64,000 nt of DNA, taken from contig SCFE01000091.1 in NCBI GenBank assembly GCA_004352715.1, positions 808,478 to 872,477 on the forward strand, written 5' to 3'. Positions 1 to 12,996 of the stretch are shown here, piece by piece; the stretch's first letter is position 1, and the number at the start of each line of letters is the position of its first letter. This DNA is from Hofstenia miamia (Eukaryota; Xenacoelomorpha; Acoela). The position numbers and the translations under genes are program-made. Under the pieces are notes generated by a model. The model saw only the letters and a list, made by a program, of their open reading frames with translations, made no database searches and had not been told where the DNA came from.

Positions 1-1154
1 TTTTTTATTGTCCGCAATGCTTTCTGCGTGATTGAAATTAGTTCAGATCATGTTTTACAATTACTACTACGGGTAAAATAAGGTTAGTTATACAAAGCGG
101 GAGTATAATTTTATAAAAGAAGAGGAACAGGCCTTGAACCTCAAACATTTCAGTGCACAACTAAAACTTCATGAAACTTTGATTGGAAAATTTAATAATA
201 AGCGTGTTGTTTAATGAACATTTATTCAATTTTTCTGAACAGTAATATAATCTATACTAATAAAATGCGGTGGAAATAATTTAACAACACTATACATACC
301 GGGTCAGTAATATTTTGCATTTTGCGCACTTCCCTACAACATTTGACTGCTAAAAATCAAGAGATTCGATATTTTTAAAAAATCTAAATATATTCCTGGC
401 CGAACTTATCACAACCTACATGTCCAATGACAAAATGTAAGAGGACTGTTCTAAATGTTTTGTTCCCTACTGTAGATATAAGTAAAACTTCAAAATTAAG
501 CATCTCTAAAAAGCACCAAAACAATGTTCTTCTTTATGAAACCTATGTATAAGAAATTCTAGAACCACGAATACTTGACGAGATAAAACATCGAATAATT
601 AGGATTATAATGTGATAGAAAGAGCAGTTAAAAAATCAGGTCACATCGCTAATTATCTCTGATGGTTAGACGGGCGATTCTACCAAATTGTGACAGATCA
701 AGCATGACCAATCGTATAGTCTAACCGTAGCCTTAGTTTGTAGGATTGAGTTATGTATGTGCCATAGTTCTCCGCGTGCGACATGCAGCGCTTTTTAATG
801 CTTCGGCTTTGCGGTGGTTATATTTGTATGTACATCAATATTATTACACCTTTCATCAAACAATGCCATAAATTTTAATTTTCGCTCTATTCTGTAGTCA
901 TTAATTGAGGTACCTGAAATAACATCTAGGCATACATCTTAGATGAAAGCATTTAATATATTATACTTAATATAGAACGCTTGCGGGGCGGTTTTAATTA
1001 ATCGACTCTAGGATTTGGTGCGGACCAAAATAAGCGCACCGCACAAGTCACTAGGTATATGCATATATGAACACATGAAAGCAGTAACCAAGGAAGATAA
1101 TGAAATAAATAGCTGTGTAAAAATAACCATGGGAAAATTAAAATGAAAACTTAC
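1..1154. other. No gene seen
   Basis: AT-rich sequence with ordinary CpG content. I found no recognisable coding stretch, RNA gene or repeat. The only nearby coding candidate is the small exon that starts just to the right. Confidence 0.5.
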
Positions 1155-1208
1155 GGTTTTGATCCCCAATCTGCGTTTTCAGCATTAGAATTATCCCAAG
1201 TGTCCTCA
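1155..1208 (-). CDS. Candidate 54-nt internal exon, gene unknown
   Basis: On the minus strand a strong acceptor (GAGTTTTTTAG at about 1219-1209) is followed by 54 nt and a consensus donor (GTAAGT at 1154-1149). In the open frame it reads EDTWDNSNAENADWGSK, an acidic Trp/Asp/Asn-rich stretch unlike background. It enters after one base of a codon and leaves after two. That entry phase would accept the last resolved exon of the SERBP1-type gene at 5691-7844, which ends after two bases, but exons would be missing in between. It could equally belong to another Trp/Gly-rich RNA-binding protein. The splice signals and composition are seen; the gene assignment is a guess. Confidence 0.3.
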
Positions 1209-3278
1209 CTAAAAAACTCTTTAGTCCACGTTTCAGTTTGTATTGTACGTGTAGTTTGTTTGAAAAGGATGCATCAATATCAATACGACATTATATTAAG
1301 AGGTTTCGTCTTGGTTACAGTTTAAGTAAAATCTATTTGTGACATGGGACATACATGTCTCCAATTATTTCAAAACATATGTAGTGTGTAAACACCCGAA
1401 TACGATAATGAGGAAATTATCTACCAGTGAACGACTAAAACGGGTGATACGCTCAGTGAATCCCGTATTTATTCGAAATATAAATTGAATTGAAATTCCT
1501 AATTTAATGAAAGGTGTCGTAGCACCTAAAATCATGATCAACATTATTAATATATGGTATTTAAATGCGCGTTACCATTTAAAAACTTTCGAAGAAGAGC
1601 ATCTATGGTATACTATGTTACTTCAGCAGTTAAAAATAATTAAGAACTTTTGCAATCTGAACTTAGAGTTCAAGTGAAAGTTTTTATTTTTCAAATTCTA
1701 TCCTACATTTATCAAGTAATCAGATTTAAGTTATTCCCTTCGTTTTTATGTGCAGTCACGGTATTGAAAGTACAATAATAAACAACAAAAAGGTCTGGGA
1801 TATTTTGAAAACGTGTACCCCTGTGAAGAAATTATTAATGATATACAGGAAGGAGCCCCGTCAATTGGAAATGTCTTTAATGCTCTTTTATTTGCAAGAC
1901 GAAGCAAGAACAACAAATTTTCAAATACGAGAATTTATGACGTACTAATATAAATTGAAAGAATTGTTTGAACTGGACGCGAAAATGACAGCTTTTGAGT
2001 ATTTTCGAAACAATCAAAAAGCTTCCCAGGTTGGCAGGGGTTGCCAATAAATTTTTTGTGCACTTTATTCTCTCTAGTATTCGCAGAAGACTTTCCAAAG
2101 GGTGAGATTTTGCCCAATAGAAAAAAATTTCTTAAACAATTTAGGCAATTGATTATTAATAATTTAAATATTAAGCATGGATTTTCTGCTGAATCAGAAT
2201 TTAAATTTAACATTTTTACATGAGGGGAGGAGGCTTTTTACTATCGGTCTATGATTTTTTTCTTTAACTTACTCTGCAACTTTTGACGCAAAATTATGCA
2301 GATAGGGTCAAGTGTTACAAAGTTATAGCGATGAAAAACTGGCATTTCTTGAGAATTTCGAAAATAACGATTTTGTAGGCAAAGGTTATAAATTGAAAAC
2401 AATGCATAATTTTCAATGCAAAATTATAATTAAATGTTTTCTGTTTTATTTGATATATAGGCTTTTCTCTTGTTTCCTATTTAGAAATATTTCTAAAATT
2501 TGTGTCAATAATGTGAAATAAAGAACATTTTCTACGTAAGCTAATTAATATGCTCATAATTTGCATATAAGTATCGTATTGCAAAATGGTTACAGCCAAA
2601 ATATTCCTGACCTGTCATAGTATCAACACACCAAATTTTGTGTTGATCGGATGTACCGTTCCTGAAACCTGGGGGTGCAGAATTGCCCCCAGGAAGGAAT
2701 AAATGCAACGAAAAAGCCCAGTTAAAATAAGGTTAACATAATATAAATTTGATAAAATGCATATTCTATCAAATAATTAACTTTAATCATTATGCAAACA
2801 TGTTGGGATGCTATATTATAAAGCATTCGTTAAATAACCCATCAAACAAATAGCAAACATTTACTAGAATTTCTGGTTAACTAGTTTGCATTAGTTTGTG
2901 TTTTATGACCTGTGCAACGTATGTGTAGAGCTAAGTGATAATCATGCCATGTCTATAAAGTATGTTTCACATCAATTTCTTTTGTGAAGAAACACGCAGA
3001 TTCTGCACAAAACATCAAAAATAGCCTTTTCGCGATGATAAATAGGGCATGCTTCGCATCACCAATAACAAGGAAAAGCATTTAACGTAAATTTCATTAA
3101 CCACTATGTCGCTTGCAAGAAACGAATTATGTGAGGTTGTTTTAGCATTTAACGAAAATAAATAAAGAACAATATTGATACGGAATAGATAAAGGGACAA
3201 TTTAATGCTTTCAAGGTGGTATAATTAGTTTAACCGAGGTCTTCGAAATAAACATTTGATTGGAAAAGAAAGTCATCA
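1209..3278. other. No gene seen; one short hairpin
   Basis: No supported gene. A GC-rich hairpin at 2668-2693 has 8-bp arms CCTGGGGG and CCCCCAGG and stands out in the AT-rich background. Its flank (2625-2660) is also less AT-rich than the surroundings, so this may be the edge of an old element. Confidence 0.45.
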
Positions 3279-3473
3279 TCATTTATAATTTTTGTCCTTC
3301 AAATCATCAAATAATGTGGGATTCATCTCAGCAAGATGACTTTTTAGAATGTTCCAACAGTTTTCAATAAAGTTTAAACCTGACGAGTTGTCAAGACATT
3401 TTGATAGCATTTGATATTGTTTTAATTTACGCCACCTTGTGGGGGTGGGATTTCCTCCACCATACAATGGCAT
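3279..3473 (-). pseudogene. Tc1-like transposase C-terminal remnant
   Basis: The minus-strand reading contains SGLNFIENCWNILKSHLA, which matches the Tc1 transposase signature around its third catalytic residue (SPDLNPIENLWxxLK, with the E of the DDE triad in IEN). The usual Asp and Pro of that block are replaced (SGLNF for SPDLNP). Nothing upstream on the same strand shows the first two catalytic blocks or the DNA-binding domain, so only the C-terminal fifth survives. No terminal inverted repeats were found. The family is recognisable; the copy is dead. Confidence 0.6.
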
Positions 3474-5690
3474 AGAAACCTGCTCTCGAATAAACTGCTA
3501 AGAATGTGAGAAAGTGCATGTAGTAAGTAATTTATTACGTAATAATCTAAATGACATCTATGCTAATAAGACTTGAATTTGCATTGTTAGTCTCAGACTT
3601 TCGAGCGGCTCTGTAGACACTATAAACACGGTTTTACATTGTTTATCGTTGAAGGAAAACATCTAAATTTAAAATGGCGCCACAATCTACTAGGTCAAGA
3701 CTTTATTCCAAATCTGAATTCCCGACAATGTCGTGATTTTGTCAAAGTACGTTCTGATTCAGACAGATTTGCTGCTATATTTAGAGAAATTCGGACTGAA
3801 AATGAGCAGTGTTTTCCTTTGTGAACAACATAAAATGTATATGCATGTACAACATTTTTCGGATAAAAAATTGTTACAGTTCCCACATTTAATGAATAGT
3901 CAATCTTCTCTGTCAGCCAATTTTGTTCACATTAAGCTCTTCTTTGGATTAGAAGAACAAATGCCACTAAAAATGCACATAAACTTAGTCCAATTTGCTT
4001 TAATCTTAAAACTATTTAAAGGATTTGTCCAAAATTCGCACTAAACACGATGAAAATGGCGTTTCTGAGGTATAATAGAGTTCATTGTAATATTTCCAGC
4101 CGCAACCATTACGTGCAAAGCAACTGTGCCACTGCTTGAACAAAGTAAGTTTTTCAATCGTATTTCTTTCAACTAATTTCTTACTGACTCTAAATCCTCC
4201 AACGTTCATTGATTTTTTTTCCTCGCCCACGACCTTCAAGAAATCTTTGATTATTTCCTCTTCGATGTTCCTTTGTCACAAGTTGACTACTCTTCCATCT
4301 GCTCTTCTTCATCATGTGTGACTGCTCCCGTTGTCGATTGGTTTGACTTTTAATTTTTTTGTTTTGTTCCGCCCTAACCGGCTTAATAAAGTCTTTCATT
4401 ATTATTATTATACGCGTAGTTTGGAAAACTACATAATCTTGGATCGTGAGTTTCCCCACTTATCGTCAACGATCATGTGGGAACTATGTTGTTCCGCAAA
4501 ACAAATTTTTGAGACCAAGCACACACTAAAAGTATTTTTTGCTTTCAAAATCTGGTGTTGATTTACGTATTGTGATGAACAGAATTCATCGTTAGAAACC
4601 ACCCAAAGATGCTGAAATAATGAAAAATTTCAAAAAATTATATTATAGTAATTGATGCCATAGATAATATTTGAAATATTGATAACTAATAACATTTCTT
4701 TCTTCTCATTCCTGCAAGAAGCTTGTATCTAGTTTGTCTAATGAACTTGACTAATTTATGATTAATTGAGACGAACTTACAAAGTCTTGCTTGTATGCTT
4801 ACAAAAATAGTTTGACACATCATCCAACAACTTCGTTCTCAATGTTTACTTGTAAGCCATGTACTTAATGATTTTGCTCATCTGATTAGTTTCTAGAGAT
4901 CGGCACGGCATGTTTTGGAATGCAACATTCAGAAATCGAATCGCGCAACATTTATTGCAAAATGTTTTATTAATTTGTTTTATGCACAATTATGAAAAAA
5001 TCTCAATTTTGTACAATTCAAAGAGACTAATAATTCGAAAAATAGAAACAAGTTTAGAATATAATTCTTTATCAGTGTAAATTTTTGTAATTATAAAATT
5101 TCAACACCATTATTTTATGCTTAAATCAGAAAAGTGCTTTATAAGAATTGTAATTACCGTGTTTCTCAACGCCCTTAATTGGCTGTTTACAAAACCATTT
5201 TTTCGAATCCAGTGTGTTTGTCTCGATGCCCGCGATTTAACTAAATTGTAATGCGTGCATTGTTAAATATTCAGTTGGTTTGACGAATGCTTGACTGAAA
5301 ATATGTAAATAATTTTTACTTCAAGTTATGTTATGGGAGTTTGATAGTTTGTCAGATGGTGTGTTTAACAGGGGCAATACACTGTTGTCAAACATTCGTG
5401 AAACGTTTTGTTTGTCAAATGTTGGCCATACAAATTTGAAAGTCAGAGCTTATAGACTGAATTGGCAGCAGTATCATATCAGCAAAACTAATTTGTGGAA
5501 AGACCATTCGAAAACAAATTTCTAAATATATGAAGAAAGCAGTTTACACGAAAGTATCAGTGTTGAAAGAACCCAAAATTAAAGCTCAAAGACTAAATTT
5601 TACAATTTGGCCAATCAGAGGAAACATACGATGGAAATATACTGACAAAATTGTAAAATTACGCACTCGTGAATATGAAAAAATACATAC
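3474..5690. other. Unresolved region, possible weak coding patch at 4012-4459
   Basis: The minus strand between about 4459 and 4012 has overlapping charged open frames, including one with an acidic run HDEEEQMEE and one reading DFLKVVGEEKKSMNVGGF. A donor-like GTAAGA and an acceptor-like TTCAAGCAG lie 60 bp apart at about 4176 and 4117. These could be exons of the SERBP1-type gene to the right or of another gene, but no frame gives a recognisable product and internal stops occur. I make no CDS call. The rest of the interval is AT-rich and shows nothing. Confidence 0.2.
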
Positions 5691-7844
5691 TTATTGGTTG
5701 CATTAACTTCATCGCCACTTTGACCCCAATTGTATGAGCCAGCACCACTTCTTTTATTCGATCCCTTCACACTTCTAAAATATTGTATGAAATAACAGAA
5801 AATATAGAATCACCCCTACGTTTTTTCATTACCCGATTTTCTATCAAAATCGCGTTTACCACGAAAATCACGGCCATCGGTATTTTGAGTGAGATTGGAG
5901 CCTCTGCCACGATTAGTTCTATACGATCCACTGCGATAACCACCGCCACGAGAAAAAGTTGCTGGTCGATAACGTCTTTGTTGTTGGTCGTTATGAGCAA
6001 CAGGTTTAAACTCGCCTAATTTATCAGATTATAGAAGGGCATGATAGAAGATCTATCGCGTTCCAATTAGTGTTTTATTTATTGAATTATAATAGTCATG
6101 CAAAATTGCTTTCTAATTTTATACATGTTTAGAATTCTTTAATATTCATTCTATTACATTTTATAAATATGCATTGAGTTATTATATGAAACAGAATGCA
6201 TAAAAAACATGCGCTTCAGAAAATGCAACATCAGTAATCACCAACTGTTGCAAAAGCATGTTTTAAATTTCGATTTTGGCGTAATTTCTAAAAATTAATA
6301 TTAGTTTGAGGCTGTAAATTGTGCCACGAAATTCTGCAATGAATTTGAAAAGATCACATCTAATTTATATACACAAATAATTTGGATGATTAGATTCTTT
6401 TCCTTAACGTTTCCTTTATAAATGAACAATTCCCTTGTCTTCGCAAGGTTGAAAACAGTGCTCCTCTGCTCAAAGTCCTAGTTCCAGACAAATTCGCCTC
6501 TCCTGTTGTTTCAAAGTGCTTAGAGTTCCTTGCCCATACACCCACAGTGGCTTATTCTGCCTCTGCACTGCAATTATCCTACTTCTTGATGAAATAACAT
6601 GGATTATTAATGTATTTAATCTAATCAAGTCCTTTGGCAAAATTCCCCACAATCAGATTCTTTGCAAACTTAAGCTAACAGGTTTTCCCAAAAGCATTTT
6701 TCAAATCGAAGTTTTCGACGTTGCTTCCAGTAAACACTTAACAAACCTAATTGCATTCTGCATTGATAGCGAAATACAGATTACAACGAACGTTTGCAAA
6801 TATAAAGAAAATGGAAGTTATCGTTTATGACATTTATGGCCATGGTTTTCAATAATGTTATTATTGCAAAATATTTCAATATTTAAATTTATAGAAAATT
6901 TAAAGAAAATCATTTTTTTGCAGAAGTAGTAATTTATTAATCCTGCTTTAGTGTTGTCAAGTATTAAAATTATGGTACGTGTGTCTAAGTAATATAGCCG
7001 GGTCACTTGCAATTTTTTTCTCAATGTAATTAATTCATTCATCATAAGTTTGTTTGGCTATATACTGTAGTATTTTTGGGAGTCATTGGAAAATTATGTT
7101 ACGATGTTCTAAATTGTATCTTAAGTTATTCAGTTATGTTCTTTGTACAATTGTTCATGAGCTCCTATAATATAGAGCACAACGGTATTCTCCCAAAAAT
7201 ATTGTAGTAAAATAGTACTATTGCTTGTTTTATTTGTCTGATAGCAAAATGCTTACACAGTTCCTTTTTAAAAATCTTGAGATGAGCAAGTTTACATTAT
7301 ATGGGCATTATGTTTATCTGTATTTTGGAAATCAAAATTAGATCACAATAAAAATGACAAAACTTCAAAATAAAGCCACACAAGCCTCTTGCAGATTACT
7401 AACCAAAATACGACTAAATTGAAAATATTTCAACAATGCATTAAAACGCAAATTCAAATGTTACCAGCAGGAGGAAATGAATCTTGAGTTTGAATCACAG
7501 GGTCAGGCTGACTTTGTTTTTCAGGTCTTTTCCTTCTTTCCTGCTTAGGAGGAAGAGCTTCGTTATTTGAAATTGTTTCAGGGCGAGGTTCAGGTCTAGC
7601 GTTATGAGATGGTGATTTCTTCTCCTCAATTACTAGAAAGGAATTTAAGATGCATAACGTAAAATCAAGATTAAATCAGTTGAAGAATTTAAAAGGTAAT
7701 TCATAATTGCTTACTCTCAGCCTTTTCAGTTTTAACAGGCTTTTGCTTTTTGGATTTTTTTTCAACATTTGGAGCTTCATTTTCCACGTCTCCGTCCAAA
7801 AATGAAAATCTGTTTTGAACTTTAATTGAATATTCTGGATTCAT
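5691..7844 (-). CDS. SERBP1/HABP4-family RNA-binding protein, exons 1-4 (3' end unresolved)
   Basis: Four exons join with matching phases: 7844-7715 (ATG at 7844-7842), 7632-7465, 6015-5820 and 5774-5691. Donors are GTAAGC, GTAACA, GTAGGG and GTATGT. The introns are 82, 1449 and 45 bp. The product starts MNPEYSIKVQNRFSFLDGD, like the N terminus of SERBP1/Vig proteins. A Lys/Pro/Glu-rich linker follows, then an RG-rich stretch, the block GKRDFDRKSG and finally RSGAGSYNWG. The last two match the family hallmarks REFDRHSG and GGSGSHNWG. These proteins bind mRNA and ribosomes (SERBP1, HABP4 and insect Vig sit on idle 80S ribosomes with eEF2). About 192 residues are resolved; the acidic and C-terminal RGG parts were not found between 5690 and 1. 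No frameshift or stop is seen in the resolved exons. Confidence 0.85.
6440..6780 (+). pseudogene. Possible LINE reverse-transcriptase scrap inside intron 2
   Basis: Inside the 1449-bp second intron of the SERBP1-type gene the plus strand reads KSFGKIPHNQILCKLKLTGF, reminiscent of the RT palm segment KAFDKVPHNxLLxKLxxxGI. The catalytic Asp of that motif is absent and neighbouring frames are interrupted. It is probably a decayed LINE fragment, but the match is short. Confidence 0.25.
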
Positions 7845-9145
7845 TGTAAAAATTTAAAAAGCCTAGTAACTCACATATCGCAGCATGCTTTCGTTTTTCA
7901 GCAAGTCGCCATTACAAACATTTTACTATTTGGCAAATTTACGTCATCTGAACTCTTCTTTAATTAAGACTACCAATACAAATTGAAGCCAATGCACTTA
8001 ATGTATTAGGAAGCATATGTTAAATATTTCACTTAATTCTGTTTTATAGACATCTAGTGTCACAAACAATGGAAATTGTTTCCAAATGTAGAATTTTTAT
8101 TCAAATTATTGAAAAAATCCATGCAGTTAGCCTGCCTTAGTGAATTCATCAATGTTAGCAATCACTTTGCTAAGCACTTTGCAAATTTTTCATGCATTTC
8201 TTGTTTCAATATTGGTATATAATTTCTCAATAGCCAAAGTTTAGTAAAATGCAGTTAATATGACGTCATCCCAACACTGTTACAACATTAGTTTCCTTTA
8301 AAATTATAATATTTATAAAAATGCTTAATTTGAAAAATGAAACTAATCTACAATCATTTTGGTGAAATGTCGAAGATAATCTCAACATCATTCTGTCAAT
8401 TGCATAACACTAGCTTTGGTTGTGACATAAAAGCTATCCAGGTTAGTTTCTGCTTGAAATTTAAATACAAACAAATCAGGTTTGTGCATTGCAACTTAAG
8501 TATGCAAAAGTAACTACATCAAAATGGAACAAAAATGGCTTTAAACCTTTAAATGGCAAATATGTAATTTTTGTTAGGAAAAACTTTTTCTGACAAAGTT
8601 AACCTACATTGAAGCCTAAATTTCCAACAAAAAAGAAATTTTTTTTTGATATTTAAGGGGGTAATTAACTTGTAGCAGATATGCTACATTGCCAATTAAG
8701 GGTAAAAAATATAATAACTATACAATTATATTTTATTGAAGGACAAACTGATTTTTTGCTTATTTTACTATTTCTTTCCCTAGAATTGCATTAGTATATA
8801 TAAAAAGAATTTATAAAACTATGTACTCTTCTCAATATATAACACTAGTACCTACTAAATATAAAATTAATGTATATATGTATATGTGTTAATGAAACAA
8901 ATTCAACATCACTATGATTAAATGTTCAATAAAATCTATTATTTAGAAAGCAAGTTCAAAGCTTCAATAGAATATATAAAAAGTATTTACAAAACTACAT
9001 ACTCTCCCCAATATTTAACATCCCCTAGTAAATATAAACTATATATGTATTGTATATATGAAACAAGTTCAACAATCCCAAGTTCAAATGTTCAATAAAA
9101 TCCACTATTTAGTATGAACAAGTTCAAAGTGTCAATAGAAACTTA
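7845..9145. other. Upstream region of the SERBP1-type gene, no other gene
   Basis: AT-rich, with no open coding pattern. On the minus strand a GTGAGT donor-like site lies close upstream of the start codon (about 7875), so a short 5' UTR intron is possible. Related AT-rich stretches recur at 8870-8960 and 9030-9120 (AATGTTCAATAAAATC followed by an ACTATTTAG-like run), an imperfect duplication of about 170 bp. Confidence 0.4.
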
Positions 9146-10777
9146 CTATTTGTTATGGTATCCACAAAACCATTTTTACCCTCTCTTAAGCAAAGACAAA
9201 CTTTGCATTTGCTGCAAAAGATTTTGAAAAAACCATTCTTGCACAAACAACACCGACTACAGTTTTCTTTTGTGGGGTTTGACCAATGCCATAGTTGATC
9301 ATAACTTGTATCATTTGGTGGCTGACTATGGACTGACTTCCTCTGCAGATCTTTGCTTACTTGGTCTGCCTCACTTACCACTGGTCATTTCCATCAGAAC
9401 AACTTTGTTGGTGGATGTCAAGCTCTCAGCAATTTCCAAAATAAAGTCCAGCCAGGATAATTGTTGTTTTTTGGAATTTCCAATTGCTAACAATACCTGC
9501 TGTAGTGGAGCTAAGCATTAACCTTGGCAATGTCAACAAGGCACCAGAACATTTTTATGTGCCATTGTCTGGTTGTCATTTTGATTCAGTACAAAGATAT
9601 GAGCATGTCAGCCAAATCAACACCACCCATTCCTTTGTTGTATTTCAAGATCATCTGTGGGCACTGGATGTTGATGTCCTTCTTTTCAGCTGGCCACCAC
9701 ACCAATGTCCAGCTTTAGTAATGCCTTTGTTTGACTCTAATGGATATCCTTGAATGTAGTTGACATGCATGGTGCCACAGCTATTATACCCTTGTTCTTG
9801 AAGTAAATTAGCAAGTCCAAAGTGGTAAACCAGTTGTCAAAAAATTATTGATGGCTACTGTGGGAGGGCAAATGTTCACTAAGTCTTGTGACAACTTTGG
9901 CAGATTTCTGCAGGTGCTTGTAGTCAGAGTTTTCCACTATTTCACCCTTACCAGCATATATATATAAAAGTAATATATTAAGGCAGAATTCCTGTTATGA
10001 ACCAAATTCTTGCACCCCCAATTCACTGGCTTTTGAGGTTGTACTGACAAATTCCTCTGTACTTTGTCTGATCTCCTAAGAGATAACCATCAGACACTGT
10101 TCTCAAACAATGCCAATAACTGGTTGAATTTTTGAGAGCTTTGAGGCATTTTGTTACAGGACACTGTTGTTGACAAAGTCAAGATTTGAATGCAGCTTCT
10201 CATATTATTTCAATCTCATCTGGTCAGCAATGGTTGGGTATCTCATCTTTTGTGACCAGTACAACTTGTAGGATGAAAGTTGAATGAGACCCATCTTCAA
10301 ATGCATTCCAATAAATCATTCCATCTTGGGCTTTGTTGTGTTCATGGAGGTGCCTGGCACTGTAAAGATTGGTCTGTTGTGCAACAAATTCATTGATATC
10401 AACATGCCAAAACTATATGAAATACTCAAGGGGCATTTTGATCTCTTCAATTTCAGCTTTCTCCTGGGTAAAACTCTCATCAGATGGTGGCACATCTTTC
10501 TTTCTCAATCAAAATATTTTCCTGTTCTGTTAGGTTTCCATATCTACAACTATGGTGTTTTCATTTTCCTACTATTGTCATAATTACTGTTATTATCATC
10601 ATTGCATGCATCATCACCCCTATCATGATCAGATGCAACATAATCAATATCATCATCATCTTTATGAGAACTTAGGTGTTCTGCCTCAGATTTATTTCCA
10701 TTGAAAATCCTCTCAATTGCATCTTCAAAACAGATTTTTTTAGGATCTCTTCTCAACATTTCCTGAAAAATACACAC
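9146..10777 (-). pseudogene. piggyBac (PGBD-type) transposase, decayed
   Basis: Cut-and-paste transposase of the piggyBac superfamily, which inserts at TTAA. Reading the minus strand from 10777 there is an acidic N-terminal region rich in Asp/Glu/Asn. At about 9643-9602 follows YNKGMGGVDLADML, the hallmark block around the third catalytic Asp. At 9250-9146 is a C-terminal cysteine-rich finger (CxxCCxCKNGFFxxFCxxC) that ends near YHNK, as in PGBD proteins. Several frameshifts and stops separate these blocks, so there is no intact frame. Almost no CG dinucleotides remain, consistent with an old methylated copy. I did not find the terminal inverted repeats with confidence. Confidence 0.85.
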
Positions 10778-12880
10778 ATTTAATTATTCAGCCTATTTCC
10801 TACAATATTATGGTTAGGAACATGATAAATGAACCTTAAAATAGCTTTGCTGACATGTAATATGTACACAGTATATATCTATAAACACATAAATAGTGTA
10901 AAATATAATGCTGGACCTAAAACATGGCAATGTCTATATCAAAAAGACCCCTGGTTGAGTAACAGCAGGAATATAAATTTATATGAACCATATTCAAATA
11001 AATTTTTGACCTGTAGTGACCACTTTGTGGCAATGTATCATTTATGCTACAAATATATTTAGGATATTATTTAGCACACTCAAACACATTTATACCCACA
11101 TGCAAATCAGATATGAAAAGCATTTCTTATTGCAAAATATAATACACCAAAACTTATATCAGAGCACTATTCATGAAAACAGAACATCCTAACAAACATA
11201 GAGGCTAAAAATTTACTGAAATAACTGATATTTGACAATTATTTTCACAATAGAAAACCACTTTTGTTCAAAATTTTCACCATTCCCACATTATCAACAA
11301 GTGTGGTGTAGCATTGTGCATAAAAGTAGGAAATATTCCCAGCCTGCAAAAAAATCACTTGGATTTCTATTTGTCTTGCTTTCATGGTATATCAAGTTTA
11401 TTTGAAGCATCTTGTATTGATGATCTAGGATTGTCTTCAAACTCTTCCTTGATTCACAAAACATCTCATTCCCCTAGGGATGGATTACCACATCTGTTAG
11501 CATCATATGGACACTACTAGTTTCTGTGAATTTTTTGAGCACAAGTCTGAATGTGCTTTCAGCAGTTGGTTTTGTTGCAAATCCTTTTTGCCACTGACAT
11601 CTAGCAGTAGTAATAGAGTTGTACTTAGCACTATAATTATTGGTTCTTCAGTTGACAGCATCTCTGATATTAAGTCAGCATATGTTAGGGGTTCAATAGA
11701 ACTGTCTCTATCTGAAGATGTCTATGTTTGATCCAAATTTGAATTTTCTAATGGCTTGCCATTATGTCAATATTAAGTCAGATGTCAAGGAAATAAACAA
11801 CTAATGCTAATTTGATCATTTTGAAACTTGAATACAAGTTGTTATTTACTGACATGAACATAACATTTTATTGAACTGTAGGTGTTTACTATTTGTTTTA
11901 ATGTTACATTAATATTCTATTAATATTATTTGAGCTCAGAACCATGTTTCATTAGGGTAGGAAATCATTTTACACTGCTAAGAAAAAATTAAATTCTTTT
12001 TGTAGGCCTATAACATTTGAATATGTTGAACTGAAGTCCATTAAAATTTCTTGAAATAACACTTACATATTGCTCTAAAGTACATTTCATATTAAAATTA
12101 TGCATCTCTCTATATACTGTAAAGAAATTAGGTCTGTATAACAAGTATTTTATGAGAAATGTAATGATGAAACACAATTACAACTTTTGAGTCACCCTGT
12201 ATATTTTAGGAATATATCAGCCACCAATGAACTTTTGAGCAAACTTCCTCAAAATAGATAGCAAGAAGAGAGTATTGACGTCATTTACTTTGATTTAAAA
12301 TATTTAGTTTCATGATAGTTCTGCTACCAAATTTTTGTTTATGTTTATTTATTAAATTGTTAAACTTAGAGCAGCAAATGTAAACATTGGTAATAAACTC
12401 ATTTGGTTTAGCTGAAACAGTTGTGTTTATATTTTCTTCTAATTGTTTACTGATCAGAAAATGATGAGCTAAATTTCCAATTAATTGATGAAGAGGTGGG
12501 GGTAGATCTGAGGCATGAAAGTGTGGTTTGCATTGTCATAATACATCCAATTCGTCCATGATTTTTAATAAAGGTGTTCATTTTCATATTATTTGCTCAA
12601 TTACAATTTCAATGGCTGATAGACTCAGTGCCAGTGAAAACTAAATTGTGTGTAAGCTAAACTCTCTCAATTTAAGATTGCTTAAATTACTATTAGTGTG
12701 CTTGAAGCTTAGGTATACTATCTCCCAGCTGATCATTATTACTAATTTGTTAATTCATTTATGCAGTTTTTTTACATATTTCCATGTCAGTGCTTGCAAA
12801 CAGTTATTATTTATGCATCAAATGATAGTTGTTACTTGTATTATGGTAATATTCAAACACTAAAACCACTGATGCTACAA
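10778..12880. other. CpG-poor intergenic DNA, possible mariner helix-turn-helix scrap
   Basis: No intact gene. At about 11480-11380 the minus strand reads KEEFEDNPRSSIQDASNKLD, like the helix-turn-helix of some mariner transposases (FxxNPRxSIRxAxxxL). The surrounding frames are interrupted and no catalytic block is nearby, so the identification is weak. The rest is AT-rich and low in CpG. Confidence 0.3.
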
Positions 12881-12916
12881 TACTACTACTACTACTACTA
12901 CTAAATGACTTCAATT

Positions 12917-12930
12917 CGCTTTATAAAGCG
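12917..12930 (-). repeat. 14-bp palindrome in the LINE 3' UTR
   Basis: CGCTTTATAAAGCG is a perfect palindrome 14 bp before the terminal trinucleotide repeat. Many LINE reverse transcriptases recognise a 3' stem-loop of their RNA, and this is the obvious candidate here. The role is inferred. Confidence 0.55.
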
Positions 12931-12996
12931 CTACAAACTAAATTTACAAGTAAAACAAAATTTTTTGAAAATAAAATATAGTTCATAATTATCACA

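Noticed and set aside
4012-4459. Missing C-terminal exons of the SERBP1-type gene
   Set aside because: Acidic and basic stretches are present but in different frames with stops, and none match the family's C-terminal motifs.
8655-8700. TTAA-flanked GGG ends as piggyBac termini
   Set aside because: Orientation is wrong (TTAAGGG, where GGGTTAA would be expected) and no matching partner was found.
11314-11731. Two overlapping plus-strand frames of 68 and 74 codons
   Set aside because: No recognisable pattern; the opposite strand has a weak mariner-like stretch, so these are probably shadows.
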